NCBI GenBank assembly: GCA_945859605.1
Contig: OX243827.1
Location: forward strand, 20,602,862 to 20,666,861
DNA length: 64,000 nt
From: Lumbricus rubellus
Lineage: Eukaryota; Annelida; Clitellata; Crassiclitellata; Lumbricidae
Direction of reading: 5' to 3'
In this document: piece after piece, positions 52,459-63,314 of the stretch
Position numbering within the stretch: position 1 is the first letter of the stretch
How the letters are laid out: each line of letters starts with the position of its first letter
Made by a program: the position numbers and the translations under genes
The notes under the pieces: model-generated
Databases searched by the model: none
Told to the model about the DNA's origin: nothing
What the model saw: only the letters and a program-made list of their open reading frames with translations

Positions 52459-52572
52459 TGCCTGCCCAGGGGCGCAACCAGAAAATTTTCTTGGGGGTGC
52501 TCAGATGGTGCGAAGTAGCGAGTGCCAAAGGAACTTGCTTGATTGTGTAATCCTAAAGACCGAATGACCCTT

Positions 52573-52611
<39 letters not shown>

Positions 52612-52720
52612 ACGCACCAAAAAAACTCGTCGGATTTGGAAAAATTGCGTGGGTCACCTTTTTAGTCTGGGGGTGCTCAAGCACCCCCCCGCACCCCCTA
52701 GTTGCGCCACTGTGACTGCC
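52459..52720. mobile_element. hAT-type MITE with CAGGGGCGCAAC ends (52467-52712)
   Basis: Ends CAGGGGCGCAACCAG and CTAGTTGCGCCACTG are near-perfect inverted repeats of the CAG(G/T)GGCGCAAC type common in hAT elements. The flanking 8-mers TGCCTGCC (52459-52466) and TGACTGCC (52713-52720) differ by one base and are the likely target duplication. Inside is a C run of about 40 (52574-52611) and an inverted pair GGGGGTGCTCA (twice). Confidence 0.8.
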
Positions 52721-52904
52721 TATATTATTGGTTTGTCTTCGTGGGATTAAAATTGTCTATTTACGACGTTAGCTATTATTTTGTGGAGATCAGTCTACAC
52801 AATTGAAAGAACCTTGGCTATTAAATGGTTTTGACTATCCATAGGGCATCCTCTTCCCTGTTTATGGGTTGTCTTTCTCGGTTTGCCTATAAATAAATTC
52901 TTAT

Positions 52905-53240
52905 TCATAGGGAGGGAGGGAGGGAAGGACGGACGGACGGAGGGAGGGAGGCGTACAGACAGACAGACAGAGACAGCAAGAGACAGAGGGAGATAGACAG
53001 ACAGACAGATGAAGGTGCAGACAGACATTCTCCAAGAAAGAGAAGTGAAAATGACTCGATACAGAATTAGACCGACAGAGAGAGACTCGCACACAGACGA
53101 ATAGTAGAAGACAGAGACACTGACAGAGACAGAGAGATGGGCAGAGACTCGTGTGTGTGTCTGTTCGCGCGTGTATCTGTGTGTGCGCGTACATGTCTAT
53201 GTGTGTGTGCGTGTGTGTATGTGTGTGATGAATGGGTCTG
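52905..53240. repeat. GGGA/GGAC, GACA and GTGT simple-sequence mosaic
   Basis: GGGAGGGAGGGAAGGACGGACGG, then GACAGACAGACAG, then a GTGTGTCTGT stretch. Confidence 0.85.
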
Positions 53241-53353
53241 ACATGTTCAAAGGCATGCATATAGCGTTCCAACGATTCCGTTAAATTATCGACTTGTTAG
53301 CTGTCTCCATCAACACTGATCGAATTAACAGAAAAGCAGAAACAGACAAATGA

Positions 53354-53405
<52 letters not shown>

Positions 53406-53575
53406 ACAAACGCACACACACATGCATGCACATACACAGACACACACAAACATACACACACAAACACACACAAACAAACACAAACACACACACAGACACA
53501 CACAGACACACACAAACATACACACACAGAGACACACACAAACGCACACACAAACACACAGATATAGGCTACATA
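53354..53575. repeat. (CA)n microsatellite with CAAACA/CATACA variants
   Basis: Pure CA at 53357-53404, then diverged. Open frames are artefacts. Confidence 0.95.
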
Positions 53576-54202
53576 TTCGCAAAATGGCAGGAGATTAGTT
53601 GTATTCACTTTATACAAATACACAGATGTAAATACATACATAAAATTATGTGTGTACAGTGTACACTGTACACACACACGCATAAATAGATAGAGTTCGT
53701 GCGATTCGGAAGTTAAACTTGATATAAATCATTATGACGTCCCGATCTATAGACCCCACGTGGTGTAAATAAGTATGCTGTACACGCAAGTACTCAGCGC
53801 ATGGTATAGCAGTACAGGCCTGTACAGTGTACACTTTGGCATGCATGATGGTTTGATTTAACGCCCTCTTCCAAATATTTCGTCAATGAAACCCCAATGA
53901 AGTTCCATTAATGGGGGTGGTGTCTCCAATTCCGTCTATATCGCTCCCCCAGGCTATGCTATAGATCGGATTGCAGTCAGTGTACCCTATACACGAAAGA
54001 CCCACATGATAGACTTCCTAGTCTGGATCTGGCATATCACATGACGTATACATATTATGCAAAACCACAATATATATATATACATAGGCTATACATATAG
54101 TATATAATATTATATAGTAATTTATGATTATATATTATGTATATATAATACATGCATAGAAGGTGTGTTAGTAAATGACGGCATCTATTTGCCCTCACTA
54201 AG

Positions 54203-54259
<57 letters not shown>

Positions 54260-54370
54260 TATATATTATGATGCTGTATGATATACATGTATATATTAGT
54301 GTGCTATATATACATGTAAATGCTTGCATTTATAAATATGTTACTTTACTTTACGCAGCATGTGTGCAAC

Positions 54371-54413
<43 letters not shown>

Positions 54414-54515
54414 GTGAACAGATACAAGTCTATCTGTATATATACATATATACGGTCTTCATGAATATGTATATGTTACATGTTCATATGTGTATCTGTA
54501 TTTCTGGTGGGTTGT
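53576..54515. other. No gene recognised; (TA)n tracts
   Basis: Pure TA runs at 54206-54254 and 54377-54410, with a GTACAGTGTACACTGTAC palindrome near 53654-53671. This is within the putative FZ intron. Confidence 0.5.
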
Positions 54516-54599
54516 ATGGTTGTCGTGCCACCATCGCGCCATCGGTTGGTGCCGCCCCAAAGGTCAACAGCCAGTGGCGGCCTTGAACCTCGGATGATG

Positions 54600-54770
54600 T
54601 TTACATGAGGTGTTATGAGGTGTTACTGTTGCTGGTGATCACCTGTGTTAGCGTGGGCGTTCTGGTGCTTGCTGCCTGTCTCCTGATGTCATCAGACCTC
54701 TTGCCTCTTCTTATACCTTCACTCGTCTGATGATCAGTCGGCGTTTTTGAAGTGTGGGTGAGGTTATAGA
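54600..54770 (-). pseudogene. Possible LINE ORF2 C-terminal relic
   Basis: The minus strand reads TSEGIRRGKRSDDIRRQAAS and then TRTPTLTQVITSNSN. G-x-R-x-D-D-I-R-x-x-x-G-S-T-like text is common just before the end of LINE (RTE/CR1/Jockey-type) reverse transcriptases. The match is short and there is no supporting tail, so this is tentative. It abuts the (GACA)n array. Confidence 0.3.
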
Positions 54771-55285
54771 CGACAGAGAGAGAAAGAGAGAGAGACAGAC
54801 AGACACACAGACAGACAGACAGACACACAGACAGATGCACAGAGACAGATAGAGACACGCACAGGCTGACACAGACAGGCACAGACAGACAGAGACAGAC
54901 AGAGACAGACAGAGAGAGACAGAAAGAAAGACAGAAACAGCGGTATAGAGAGACACAGAGAGACAGACGAACAGAGACAGACAGGTAGATAGAAAGAGAG
55001 ACAAGAGAGACAGAGGCAGAGGCAGAGACAGAAGCAGACAAACAGAGTGACGAAGAAACCGGACGTAGTCAGAAGCACTAAAAGAGAGACAGAAAGAAAG
55101 ACAAAGACAGAGGGAGACAGTGAGAGACAGACAGACAAACAGATAGAGAGAGCAAGGGAACTGACACGCAGACAGACACGCAGACAAACAGACAGGCAGA
55201 CGCGCAGACGGATACGAAGACACCCACACAGACAGACAGGCAGACAGACAGGCATGCAGACAGACAGACAGGCAGGCAGATAGAC
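54771..55285. repeat. (GACA/GAGA)n degenerate repeat, about 500 bp
   Basis: ACAGACAGACAGA with GAGA, CAGG and CGCA variants. Long frames rich in Leu/Ser/Cys/Val or Arg/Asp/Gln/Thr are artefacts. Confidence 0.93.
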
Positions 55286-55979
55286 GGACAAAGTGCACAG
55301 GGTGCAGTTCTTTAATTGCAAGTTACGTGAAAAAACATCTGATAGTTGAAAAATCGCTTCTGGTTCGAATTTTAGCCGAATAATCCAAAACGGACGCAGA
55401 GTAGTGCAAATGGTGGAAGGATTTTCCGTGTGCATGGATAAGTGATTCCTTCCCTCTTCCCTTCCATTCCCCCCTTCCTTCCTCATCCTCACCTTCTCCT
55501 CTTCACCATTCTTCATCCTTCTTCTTCTCCTCAATCTGCATCTTTGCATGGCCAGCAAGAATCTGGAAATTGAAGCTGCATGTGGATTGTGGATGCATGC
55601 GTGCATGCCGTTGCACGGGCGTATACTTTGGTTTGACCGATCAGCTTCTATGGTATTCTATAAAAAAAAATTATACAAACGCCGTAACACCAAGACGTGA
55701 TGGACATTCAATGCGCAAATTAATGCCTATATTATGATACTACACCTTCCTTTTGGATTTATATATATAGGCCTTCTATATACATGCATGCGTGAAAGAA
55801 ATATATATATGGGAGGATATATATATATAACAGGTATAACTTACACGCATGCATAATTTATATAGAGGACATAGATAATGAAATTACACATGCATCGCAA
55901 GGAGCATTCTTGGAAATGGCCATGTATATTATTTTATGTGTTTGTGTACACAACTGCATATACGTGTGTATTATATATA

Positions 55980-55980
<1 letters not shown>
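55286..55980. other. No gene recognised
   Basis: A pyrimidine-rich patch (CTTCCTCATCCTCACC, 55448-55535) and TATATA text. No supported exon. Confidence 0.45.

Positions 55981-55983
<3 letters not shown>

Positions 55984-56020
<37 letters not shown>
55984..56020. repeat. (GT)n microsatellite
   Basis: About 18 GT units. Confidence 0.95.
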
Positions 56021-56023
<3 letters not shown>

Positions 56024-56204
56024 TATGTATACATGTATACATATATGCGACTGTAAAATAATATACGAGACTGTTGGCCTATAGTACATGATGCACATAC
56101 CGAGAGTTCAAGTCATTTGAGTGGCGTTCTGTTTACATTAGAATGAACCAGATTTCGAAAGACGAAACCATTCGGCCATCCATCTGTACAACGAGTCATT
56201 CGAA

Positions 56205-56512
56205 CTCTAATAGAGCACAATGGTTAACGTGTTTAACTATCACACGATAGGTCCAGGGTTCAAATCTCCGCTGTGGCAGATATTTGAGCTGTTGTTTCTG
56301 GTCTATACCTGCGCTCCCTGGGAAGTCCCCTGCAGCAATGTGTATACACTGACCACACACTGTTGATGGGAAGGTGAGACGGCGAGGGAGAGGGTTGTTG
56401 AGTCTCTCGTTCTTTATAAACAGTTCTTTATCCCCCCGGAGTTTTTCGTGCTGAGAGCGCCTCTGAATAATGGTCATTCTGCGAGATGCGCTATATAAAT
56501 GTATTGATACAA
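56205..56512 (+). mobile_element. tRNA-derived SINE (family C) with LINE-like tail
   Basis: The head resembles a tRNA: ACTCTAATAGAGCACAATGG (box A region), AGGTCCAGGGTTCAAATCTC (box B region). A unique body of about 150 bp follows, then the tail GAGAGCGCCTCTGAATAATG, GCGAGATGCGCTATATAAAT that LINE ends and family-A SINEs also carry. The AATAC microsatellite starts directly at its 3' end. Confidence 0.65.
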
Positions 56513-56832
56513 TGCAACACAATATAATACAACACAATATAATACAATGCAATACAATACAACACAATACAATACAACACAATACAATACAATACATTAC
56601 AATACAAATACAACACAATACAATACAATACATTACAATACAAATACAACACAATACAATACAATACATTACAATACAAATACAATGCAATGCAATGCAA
56701 TGCAATACAGTACAATACATTACAATACAATGCAATGCAGTACAATACAATACAACACAATACAATACATTACAATGCAATGCAATGCAACACAATACAA
56801 CACAATACAATACAACACAATACAATGCAATT
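56512..56832. repeat. (AATAC/AATGC)n pentanucleotide array
   Basis: CAATACAATACAACACAATA units over about 320 bp, with a longer repeat ATTACAATACAAATACAACA near the middle. It grows out of the SINE 3' end. Confidence 0.95.
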
Positions 56833-57007
56833 GAAGTTTGGTTCGAGATTCCTGTTCCATGCACCTGACCTTCTAGCCATAATGAGTACAGTGACCGTGC
56901 ACAGTCGATGGTTAGAACAGACGGCTGGGAAGAGGACTGGCTGACCGCTCTGCTTCACATGTCAAGGATAAGAAATCAACAATTCCAACTCCACCACTAC
57001 CGTTTTT

Positions 57008-57075
57008 GGTGAGGCCAGTCCCACATATTATTAACGGAGGAGGGCGACGCTAATAGAATTTTTTTAATCCAACGT
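57008..57075 (+). mobile_element. SINE-B tail fragment
   Basis: GGTGAGGCCAGTCCCACAT, GGAGGAGGGCGACGCTAATA, then AACGTCATTAA. Confidence 0.5.
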
Positions 57076-57206
57076 CATTAATAATAGGCCTAATTATCAA
57101 CAAACTAGCTAGGCCAACAATTAATTTGCTCTCGAGACGTGTCCCCCTGTGTTACACAAGAGGGCTGTGACGTCCTTCTAAGCTTTGTAATCTACAGACC
57201 GACGGC

Positions 57207-57476
57207 CGTCCAAGCAGCGTTGCCACTCTGAAAAAGAAAAAAAACAAGTTGGAGCGTTGAAAAAACCCAAGAAAACCCAAGTTGCCAAAATCGTCCGAAA
57301 ATGTCCAAAATTTCTTGCCCAAAATTCTGATGACCTGTTTTATATCATCCGGCCGAAATCTTTCCGAAATGTCCGCAATTTTCTGATTTTTTGGCAAAAA
57401 ATCCAAGTTCTTCCAAAAAAAACCCATTTCCCAAGATCTTGGGAAAAACCCAAGGAGTGGCAACGCTGCCTCCAAG
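57207..57476. mobile_element. hAT-type MITE with CAGCGTTGCCACTC ends (57215-57468)
   Basis: Perfect 14-bp terminal inverted repeats CAGCGTTGCCACTC/GAGTGGCAACGCTG. The flanking 8-mers CGTCCAAG (57207) and CCTCCAAG (57469) differ by one base. The interior shares the AAAATTCTGATGACCT and CATCCGGCCGAAATCTTTCC module with the CATAGGCGTA-type MITE at 46492-46789, although the ends differ. Confidence 0.85.
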
Positions 57477-57824
57477 GTCAAGGGGTGTAATTGGGGTCGT
57501 GTGAACTCGGTGGGTGGTTAAGGGCTTGGGGAAGGGCGCGGCCGACGGCGTAATGATTTATCAAGGGCTCCTATCATAATCAATCATCATTATCATCGTC
57601 ATTATTATTGCTTGTTTGTTTATACCTCTAAATATTATGTGCAATATATCTGTGTTTGTCTTTCGCCTTTTAAAACTCAAATGAATTATTGGTACCACGC
57701 GCTTAGCTGTACGATCCTTTGGTAATAATAATTATTATTAATTGAATCATTAGCAAGATACGTTGCATGATTTCATGCTAACAGAACTGGGCTAAATAAA
57801 CAATGGGAAGAAAGACTAAATGAG

Positions 57825-57899
57825 GTTGTTGGTGGTGACGATGATGATGGTGACGTTGACGATGATAACAATGATGATGACGATGATGACGACAACGAC

Positions 57900-57958
<59 letters not shown>

Positions 57959-58075
57959 CGACGATGATGACGACAACGACGATGACGATGACGACGGTGA
58001 CGATGATGACGACGATTATGACGATAACGACGATGATTAATGATGATTGATGATGACGACGATGACGATGATGTT
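57825..58075. repeat. (GAT/GAC)n trinucleotide tract
   Basis: A pure GAT core at 57898-57955 with GAC and AAC interruptions outside. It parallels the tract at 407-668. Confidence 0.95.
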
Positions 58076-59030
58076 GAGCAGTTGTGCGGATATAAATGTT
58101 TACTAAAATTGAAGATGGTCGACTTGACCGTGGCCTCCAGTCAAATCCAGACTATTAGTCAATAGTCATACAGTCGACCATTCTGCCATCCGCGTCAAGG
58201 TTCATTCGCACCTAATAGCCGTCTGTGGAAGCAGACTTATAGGTCGAATAATTATTGTTATGTCTAAGAGTTTCTCCCACGCACCTGCAGATGCAGAGCG
58301 GCAGAATGCATGCCATCGTGTATTATAGACCTCACCTACAGGCACACGCCTCATCACTGACGCCTAACAATCGTCTCAGCTTATAGGCCAACGGAAGGAC
58401 TAGAAATTAGCCTAGCGAATGCTCAGGCCTACGATTTGTCAATGTTTATGGCCTGACTATAATAGGCCAGCACACATTGGCATTGCTTAATATGCTGTTG
58501 TCGATGACTTGATCAATTCGTAGAAACGCGGGATCGGCGCATTCTTGGGTCCACGGGAGGGGCTCATCCTCTCGAAATAATTTCGGATTTTTTAAATGAC
58601 TAATTCTGTGTATATTGCCACCATGTCCATTGGAAATCCATAAAGTGGAAACCACTCCGTAATGTTTCTATAGCTGCGCCTCTGAGTACGGGTACAAGAA
58701 GCTTGGTATAATAATACGTAGCCTATACTGAGCGTATGAAACTAACGGTACTGCAGTTACTATTGATGAACGCTCGAGATTTCTTAATGACAGTTAAGCA
58801 CAATACATCCAGCTAATGCACAAGTGTGGGTCATGTCGGGAGGGTCGTCCAGAGAAGTCAAGGGTCACCAGAGAGAATAGGTGGAGAGAGAGTAAATGGT
58901 TTCCAGAGAGGAGGTCAAGAGAGGTGGTGGTATTGGTATAGCAAGGGTCGTTCTATTAGTCTCCGTAATGATATTCTTTGTCTTTCTTTGCCCCTTTTCC
59001 GCAAGCGTTTGAAAACCATTCTATTTGATT
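58076..59030. other. No gene assigned; a protein-like minus-strand frame at 58446-58655
   Basis: The frame contains KNPKLFREDEPLPWTQECAD followed by PAFLRIDQVIDNS, which looks protein-like, but no family, splice pair or start is convincing. It could be an exon or an old retroelement piece. Confidence 0.25.
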
Positions 59031-59115
59031 ATGGTTTGATTGATCGATCGATCGATTGGTTGATTGATTGGTTGATTGATTGATCGATAAATCGATTGAT
59101 TTATTGATTGATTAA
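59031..59115. repeat. (TTGA)n/(TCGA)n microsatellite
   Basis: GATTGATCGATCGATCGATTGG and TTGATTGATTGG words. Confidence 0.9.
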
Positions 59116-59930
59116 AATATGAACATTTGCATAATTATTTAAAGGGTTCATATACCGTTACACGAGTTAAATATCAACTCCATAAGTACGTTTAACTACT
59201 AATTCCGTGTATTTTGCGAGAATGCAAATTGGAAGAAACCCGAAATTGTAAAGTCTCTCCGAAATTTTTTCTGGCCCCTGAATGTGAGACCGGTCTGACC
59301 TCTGGGGCCAAAGGTCAACCCTTGCTCAAGTCCAGGAAGTTAGTAGTAGGCTATACATGGCGATGATCTGGGCGTCAGATATAATAGAGTTATAGACACC
59401 ACATTATACGCCCTCATCTGTTGGCATCCGATAAAGAGCAATGAGATGTGGTGTGACGTTGCTGCTGCTGCTGCTGCTGCAGCTAGGGCAGGGCAATCGG
59501 CTGAGGGAGGTAGGAAGAGGGAATAATTATAGGGTGGGTCAGCAGAACGTCAGAAGCGGATTTTAGAGGTGTACGGGGCATGTTGACGGGTCACGGTGAC
59601 ATTTCAGTAGCGTATACTTCACATCACCAGTTTTACAATGACGTCAACAATCGCCCTGGTGACGACTATGGGGTTGGGGGCTGTCCATACACTATAGTGT
59701 ACATAGGTGGGGTGTAACCGGATTTTAGACGATTTAAGTACGGGTGTATACTGGGGGGGGGGGGGGGGGGGTGCAGGAGAGGCCCTCGACAAATGTGTAC
59801 ATACGGAAAAATTAATGTCTAGTTATGAGGTCCACACACTAACCAATTATTTTATAACTCTGTTGTCTAATATTAGTTGTTCTTTGGCATATGATTAAAT
59901 TATTGGCCTAATCACATATGATTATATAGT
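59116..59930. other. No gene recognised; CTG and polyG runs
   Basis: A short CTG run at 59461-59481 and a G run of about 19 at 59753-59771. This is within the putative FZ intron. Confidence 0.5.
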
Positions 59931-60702
59931 ATACTAGCTGTACCCGGCCACGCGTTGCTGTGGCAGAAAAGACTGTCATCTGCCTCCTTCCCTCCCCCGT
60001 CTCCCTTCCCTCCCCCTCCCCGTCCTCCCATCCCCCTCCCCGTCCCCTCCCCTCCCCCTCCCCCTCCCCCCGTCCCCCTCCCCTCCGCCCCCTTCCCCTC
60101 CTCCTTCCTCCTCCTCTCCCCGTCCTCTCTCCGTCCCCCTCCCTTTCCCCTCCCCCTACCCTCCTCTTCCAACGTCTCCCTCCCTCTCCTTTCCCCCTCC
60201 CCTCCGCCTCTCCTTCCACTCCCCTCCCCTCCCCCTCCTCTCCTCCCCATCCTTCTACTCCTCCCCTCCCTCCATTCTCCATCCCTCCCCTCCGGTCCCT
60301 TCACTCCCTCTTTGTCCCGCTCCCTATTCCTTCTTTCCTCCCTCACACGTTCCTTCCCGACAGCGACATGTGCGCTATCGCGACTTTTGGGCAACCCAGA
60401 TCAAAGTTGGTCATCTCGCGACTTTTGGGCGACTTTTCAACGTGATGTCGCGACAAAAACGTTTCCGAAATCTGGCAACCCTCATGGACGTTGGGACATG
60501 TATAAATTGCAAATGGCGGTCGAACGGATTTCAAAGTTCTCTTTTGTGGAAAATGCTGGGTTTTTTCGGGAAAAAAGCATACTACAACACGGTTCTATTT
60601 GAATGGAAGGTGTCGTAAAATTTTCAAAACAATCGGTTCGTCAGTTTTCGAAAACACTCATAACGCACGGTTGGAAAGTTTCATTTTTATATATATAGAT
60701 TA
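59931..60702 (+). mobile_element. Retroelement 3' region starting ACTAGCTGTACCCGGC
   Basis: The text begins TACTAGCTGTACCCGGCCAC, GCGTTGCTGTGGC and ends near 60700 with TTTTTATATATATAGAT. I associate this start/end pattern with a widespread invertebrate non-LTR/Penelope-like repeat; the exact family is uncertain. A 350-bp CCCTCC-rich tract (59985-60350) has expanded inside. Downstream are the duplicated words CGCGACTTTTGGGCRAC (60381, 60419). Confidence 0.45.
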
Positions 60703-60898
60703 CAGTGGCCTAATTAAATTCTGTCCACAACTAAACAGTGAATCATAACAGTTAAACAAAGTTGTATCTAGCAAATAATCATGACGTCAAACAAAAATAA
60801 ATAGTAGCCCACAATAAAAATATTAATCGTTTTATAGATTACGTTAGCTTACTAACTTTTGTAAGGGCAGCGATAGAGAAGCTTATTTGTACGTAAGT

Positions 60899-61015
60899 GC
60901 AGGGGTTGGACCATTATCCACTTGGAATCGGGGTGTGAAAACAGACTTTAACATGGGGCTCTAAGAAAGACTGGGGGTTGAAACCCCCCAAATCCCTGGC
61001 AATTCTCACCCTGCG
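60899..61015 (-). mobile_element. Dispersed repeat F, copy 3
   Basis: Inverse of 42451-42580: CACTTGGAATCGGGGTGTG, TTAACATGGGGCTCTAAG, AAAGACTGGGGGTTGAAAC, GGCAATTCTCACCCTG. This copy has no C run. Confidence 0.65.
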
Positions 61016-61106
61016 TAAGCGGGGGTTAGGCACAAAATGTGCGAGTTACAACAGGAGGCAGAAGGCTAAAATACGATTTTTGCGTAGGCCTATAAATATT
61101 ATTGTA

Positions 61107-61313
61107 TGTGCACTTGTTATAGCGCCCCTTCAAGCTCTCTCTACTCAGAGGCGCTCCCGATGCAGAGCGGACACTGCAATCGGAGTTTCACGCCGAAGCG
61201 CTGAGCAATTGTAAGTGAAGGACTTGCCCAAGGTCCTTACGCGGGAGGTGGATTCGAACCTCGGACCTTCCGGCTCCAAGGCAACGACGCCACCACTAGA
61301 CCACCGCGCCCCA
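61107..61313 (-). mobile_element. tRNA-derived SINE (family A), copy 8
   Basis: Full-length on the minus strand: TGGGGCGCGGTGGTCTAGTG head, GAGGTTCGAATCCACC, AAGGACCTTGGGCAAGTCC, TTCGGCGTGAAACTCCGAT, GGGAGCGCCTCTGAGTAG, CTTGAAGGGGCGCTATAACA. Confidence 0.92.
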
Positions 61314-61529
61314 CAATATAATAATAGATAATAATAATGGATCTATGTTTGTCTGCATACTTATTGTCAGTCTCACTGTAGGCCTATTCCTAGCTTATTT
61401 AATGGGTGGCTGACAGTGATATTATCGCCAGGGGCGAACTTCGCCCTGTACGCAGCAAAGAATGAATTTCGCCTGTGAAAGTGATATCAGTATATCATTA
61501 CACGATCATGATAATGTCATGGATTGATT

Positions 61530-61665
61530 AGAACACACGCACACACAGGGTGTTATTTGAATAAATCCCACAGACACGTACACACACATACATACAAACA
61601 AACACACGCACGCACACACACACACGCACGCATACAGACATACACACACAAACACACAACACATG
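61530..61665. repeat. (CA)n-like degenerate repeat
   Basis: CACACACGCACGCA, CATACATACAAACA words. Confidence 0.85.
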
Positions 61666-61864
61666 ATATGATATCTGAATGCTAAATTTGGGGCTGAATT
61701 ACGAGTAGGCCTAAATCATAGTTCACAAAGCTCACATGATTTCACCAGTAAAAATGTTCACATAAAATAATAGTCTAGGACTCTAGGGAGTCTAGGGCCT
61801 CTAGGCCTACATGTGAAGTTTAGACGTTCAAGAAAAAATACTTCGAAGAAATTTGGTCGATATT

Positions 61865-62012
61865 TTGAGTACACCAATCAGAGGCGCTCCCAGTCCGTTG
61901 GACCGAAAGAAAAAAGTATTTTGAGACAACGAAAGAGGCATTTGGCACACCAGTTAATCTGGAGGAACGCGTTCAAGCAGGAAGCTGGTTCCACAGTGCA
62001 GATTATGCCACA
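61865..62012 (-). pseudogene. LINE reverse-transcriptase C-terminal remnant, degraded
   Basis: The minus strand reads WNQLPA, then, beyond a stop, RLTGVPNASFVVSKYFFLSV and RTGSASD, with GGGAGCGCCTCTGATTGG as tail start. The W-N-x-L-P block and the tail match the LINE end at 29380-29605. The intact part is short. Confidence 0.5.
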
Positions 62013-62017
62013 TTAGA

Positions 62018-62296
62018 CCAGATTTTTTTTATAAGATTAGACTAAATTAAAACTTAGACCAGGTTATACTACATTAGGCCTTTACCAGATTTAGACCAGA
62101 TTTGACCAGATTTCTGAGATTAGGCCGATATCAAATTATGCCATATCATACCAGATTATACCAGATTTGACCAGGCTAAACCAGATAAAACCTAATTATT
62201 ATTTAGACCAGATTTTACCAGATTTTACCATATTAGACCAGATCATACCAGATTAGGCCTATACTAGATATTAAACCAGATTAGACCAGAGTATTA
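62018..62296. repeat. TTAGACCAGATTATACCAGA word array
   Basis: About 280 bp of 9-11 bp units (TACCAGATT, GACCAGATT, AACCAGATT) in irregular order, similar to 9637-9960. It ends about 60 bp before the candidate second exon of the FZ gene. Confidence 0.75.
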
Positions 62297-62357
62297 ATCT
62301 ATTTTGAGTAAGATGAGATCAGGTCTTGATTTCGTGTGTCTGGATGTTTGTTTGAAG

Positions 62358-62655
62358 GGTCTGATCGCGCACCGAACGATCTTGGAAGGTCGCAGTTGGA
62401 CTGGTCTCGTACACACTTCATCGAATCCAGAGGGTCCCTCGAGCCACCACCAAGTTCAGCCGTCGACGAAGAACTCCTGGCTCGCGAGGACAACGTCCTC
62501 ACCATCAGAAGGAGGACAGAGCATCCGAGTCGACGACCAGCGAGTGGTAGAAGGAGACCCTTACCACCACCAGAGGGCCAGGCATCGGGCGACCCCAGGT
62601 TCTTCAGAGGATGGGCTGATGTACAGGGCACAGGATCGCAGAACGACTACTGCAG
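62358..62655 (+). CDS. Candidate second exon of the FZ-domain gene
   Basis: A 298-bp GC-rich segment between an AG acceptor (TTTGTTTGAAG) and an AG/GTATTG donor. It opens with two bases of a split codon, so it joins in frame to the phase-1 end of the FZ exon at 51642. It encodes about 99 residues: SDRAPNDLGRSQLDWSRTHF, a Ser/Pro- and Arg-rich middle with RRPLPPPEG, and the end DPRFFRGWADVQGTGSQNDY-C-R. The last part looks like the start of a cysteine-bearing domain that continues in a later exon outside or not found in the window. I do not recognise a named domain. The pyrimidine tract is modest and the donor is not ideal. An overlapping second frame (62304-62855) is less exon-like. Confidence 0.5.
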
Positions 62656-62864
62656 GTATTGCTATGCTCACTGACTTATTTGTAGGCAGAGCAGTCACAG
62701 GCAGGGCTGTAAATCCCGGGGAGGGAAAGGAGGGAATTCCCTCCCCACTTATTAACCCTGGAGGGAAAGTGAAGGATTCTCACAGGCTTCTAAACTTCTT
62801 GTTTCAAACGAAGACTTTGCTGTTCACCTTTCGTACCAAGACGATGCTGGTATAATCATATCTA

Positions 62865-62970
62865 CTCTGCTCTTAAGACTGTTCTCTTTAGCCGTGGTTG
62901 GGTGGGTCGGGAGCGCTTCTGAGTAGATACTCTTGAAAAGGCGCTATATAAATGTCTTAAATGAATGAAT
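62865..62970 (+). mobile_element. LINE 3' end (CR1/L2-like), 5'-truncated
   Basis: The frame SALKTVLFSRGWVGRERF stop is followed by CTGAGTAGATACTCTTGAAA, AGGCGCTATATAAATGTC and AATGAATGAATA. Homologous to the ends at 14775 and 29241. Confidence 0.7.
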
Positions 62971-63314
62971 ATATTATTATATATGGATGTGTACATATTT
63001 ACATATTATGTATTATATTATACATGTATATTTAATTATGGCATGCAGTGACGTAACAGTGACTGTCACCACCTTCCACGCATCTATCAAGCAGGCACTC
63101 GACCATCATCATCCCAAGAGGATGCTCCTACTGCTGCTGCTGCTGCTGAAGGTGTTTCGTCTGCCGCATCAGCATCTCATCCTCTTGCTTTTTAACACTG
63201 CTGTGCATTTATAGGAGTCGTGCCTTGCTGAGGCTTGCTCGACATGTCGCCGATCCTCATCGTACTTCTCAACAGGAGGGACTCTCTCGATCAGACTTGT
63301 TTACTGAGCAACTT

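Noticed and set aside
54764..55606. A 280-residue minus-strand frame rich in Cys, Leu, Ser and Val
   Set aside because: It runs through a degenerate (GACA)n array; composition explains the whole frame.
59912..60602. Gly/Arg/Glu-rich and Pro/Ser-rich frames of 124-215 residues
   Set aside because: They are translations of a CCCTCC-rich tract inside a retroelement relic.
62304..62855. A 183-residue plus-strand frame overlapping the candidate FZ exon 2
   Set aside because: It runs beyond any plausible exon border, does not match the phase of the FZ donor and shows no domain; the alternative frame is better supported.
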